From NCBI GenBank assembly GCA_025936205.1, contig JAICTU010000501.1:1-6485 (forward strand): DNA of 6,485 bases, in the 5' to 3' direction. The number at the start of each line of letters is the position of its first letter. The first letter of the stretch is position 1. Shown here piece by piece: positions 5,744 through 6,485 of this stretch. The position numbers were made by a program, and so were the translations under genes. The DNA is from Polyangiaceae bacterium (GTDB lineage: Bacteria > Myxococcota > Polyangia > Polyangiales > Polyangiaceae). A model generated the notes under the pieces. It did not search any database, was not told the DNA's origin, and saw only the letters and a list, made by a program, of their open reading frames with translations.

Positions 5744-6334
5744 ATGGCCATACGCAAAATCGCCCAGCTCGGCGAGCCGGTGTTACGGCAAGAGGCACGG
5801 CCGCTGCGCCGTGAGGAGCTCGCTGCATCCGCGACACAGCGCCTGATCGACGACATGATCGACACCATGCGTGACGCGGACGGTGCGGGCCTCGCGGCTC
5901 CGCAGGTGTACGAGTCGGTGCAGCTGGTGGTGATCGAGCTCACGAGCCCGCGCCGCTATCCGGAGGCGGAGCGCATCCCCCTACTGGTGCTCGCCAACCC
6001 GGTGGTCACGCCGCTGGTTGGTCGCGACGGCGGGCTCGCGGATCAGGACGCGATCACCGTCTACGAGGGCTGCCTGTCGATAGCGGGGATGCGCGGGCGC
6101 GTGCGCCGGCCGCGCAAGGTGCGGGTCGAGGCGCTGGACCGCGAGGGCAATGCCCTGGACTTCGTCTGGGAGGGCTTTCGCGCGGCGGTCGCCCAGCACG
6201 AAATCGACCACTTGCGCGGCACGCTCTTCATCGATCGCGCGCTGCCCAAGAGCCTGATTTTCCTGCGCGAATACGATCGCTACGTGCCGCCGGAAATGCG
6301 CATCGTCGACGGCGCGGCCCAGCAAAAGAACTGA
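5744..6334 (+). CDS. def: Peptide deformylase
   Basis: Peptide deformylase is a cytoplasmic metalloenzyme (Fe2+ in vivo, often Zn2+) that removes the formyl group from the N-terminal Met of nascent proteins, acting at the ribosome exit. All three family motifs are intact: GAGLAAPQ at 47-54 (Gln54), EGCLS at 108-112 (Cys110, metal ligand), and QHEIDH at 151-156 (His152 and His156 ligands, Glu153 catalytic). The Cys110-to-His152 spacing equals that of the E. coli enzyme (Cys90-His132). At 196 aa it is longer than the E. coli enzyme (about 169 aa); some 16 extra residues lie between Gln54 and Cys110 (about 66-104, including SPRRYPEAE), and the C-terminus is extended. It is not followed by fmt as in many bacteria but ends 26 bp before the stop of a convergent gene. 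ATG 5744 sits 6 nt after a -10-like box. Identification is firm. Confidence 0.97.
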   Translation: MAIRKIAQLGEPVLRQEARPLRREELAASATQRLIDDMIDTMRDADGAGLAAPQVYESVQLVVIELTSPRRYPEAERIPLLVLANPVVTPLVGRDGGLADQDAITVYEGCLSIAGMRGRVRRPRKVRVEALDREGNALDFVWEGFRAAVAQHEIDHLRGTLFIDRALPKSLIFLREYDRYVPPEMRIVDGAAQQKN

Positions 6335-6360
6335 GCCGCTCATCTCGAACGTCGAAGCTC

Positions 6361-6485
6361 TCAGCCCGCCTTGGGCGTGGCCGTGGTGCTCGCGGGAGCG
6401 GAGGACGCGCCGGCCGCATCGAGCACCTGCTTGGCGTGCTCGGCAGGCGTGACCTCACGCCAGATCTGCTTGATGTTGCCGTCCG
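6361..6485 (-). CDS. Partial CDS, C-terminus of a probable peroxiredoxin (BCP/PrxQ-like)
   Basis: The - strand frame entering at the right edge encodes 41 residues before TGA at 6363-6361; the 5' part lies outside the window. The visible part begins DGNIKQIWREVTPAEHAKQV and continues VLDAA, which fits the last strand and helix of BCP/PrxQ-type peroxiredoxins (pattern: D-G-x-I-x-x-I/V-x-x-x-V-x-P-x-x-H-A-x-x-V-L). These are thioredoxin-dependent thiol peroxidases that reduce hydrogen peroxide and organic peroxides in the cytoplasm. It ends in a low-complexity Ala/Ser/Thr/Pro tail of about 17 residues, longer than usual. The catalytic cysteines would lie beyond the edge, so this is a call from the C-terminal pattern alone; another thioredoxin-fold protein is possible. 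It converges on def with a 26-bp gap. Confidence 0.55.
   Translation of the reverse strand, partial: DGNIKQIWREVTPAEHAKQVLDAAGASSAPASTTATPKAG

Noticed and set aside
6228..6458. 76-codon - strand frame over the end of def and the right edge
   Set aside because: Its translation is Arg/Pro/Ser-rich and unlike any family. A neighbouring - frame (6361-6485) gives a peroxiredoxin-like C-terminus and is the better reading.

Overview
The window is about 6.5 kb of dense, high-GC bacterial chromosome with strong G/C preference at third codon positions. The best guess at the source is a myxobacterium (Myxococcota, Polyangia-like). That rests on the adjacent DUF1592/DUF1588/DUF1585 lipoprotein and DUF1552 (HXXSHH) protein, a pairing common in myxobacteria and planctomycetes, and on a Tat-exported amidohydrolase of a type frequent in myxobacteria. 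The taxonomy is inference; there is no rRNA or other marker here.

Left part (7-3345, + strand): two genes separated by 45 bp form a probable operon. The first encodes a predicted lipoprotein with the DUF1587/1595/1592/1588/1585 order and a single CxxCH haem-c motif. The second encodes a twin-arginine-exported DUF1552 protein with a coiled coil. Both are predicted to act outside the cytoplasm and their biochemical role is unknown. A long stem-loop with a UUCG loop follows the pair at 3370-3415 and probably ends or stabilises the transcript.

Middle (3523-5668): a Tat-exported amidohydrolase-2 family protein on + converges on a cytoplasmic HAD-family hydrolase on -, with only 4 bp between their stop codons.

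Right part (5669-6485): a 75-bp divergent intergenic region separates the HAD gene from def (peptide deformylase, +). def then converges, across 26 bp, on the 3' end of a - strand gene that runs off the window. Its last 41 residues look like the C-terminus of a peroxiredoxin (BCP/PrxQ-like).

The three genes that begin their own transcripts (amidohydrolase, HAD, def) lack a good Shine-Dalgarno sequence and carry a TACACT or TAGACT -10-like box 6-11 nt before the ATG. This suggests leaderless or nearly leaderless mRNAs. The internal operon gene (DUF1552) instead has a clear GGAG. No mobile element, CRISPR array, tRNA or rRNA was seen. I do not see a clear new multi-gene system. The least explained part is the DUF1592/DUF1552 exported pair, whose DUF1552 member has an altered signature motif.
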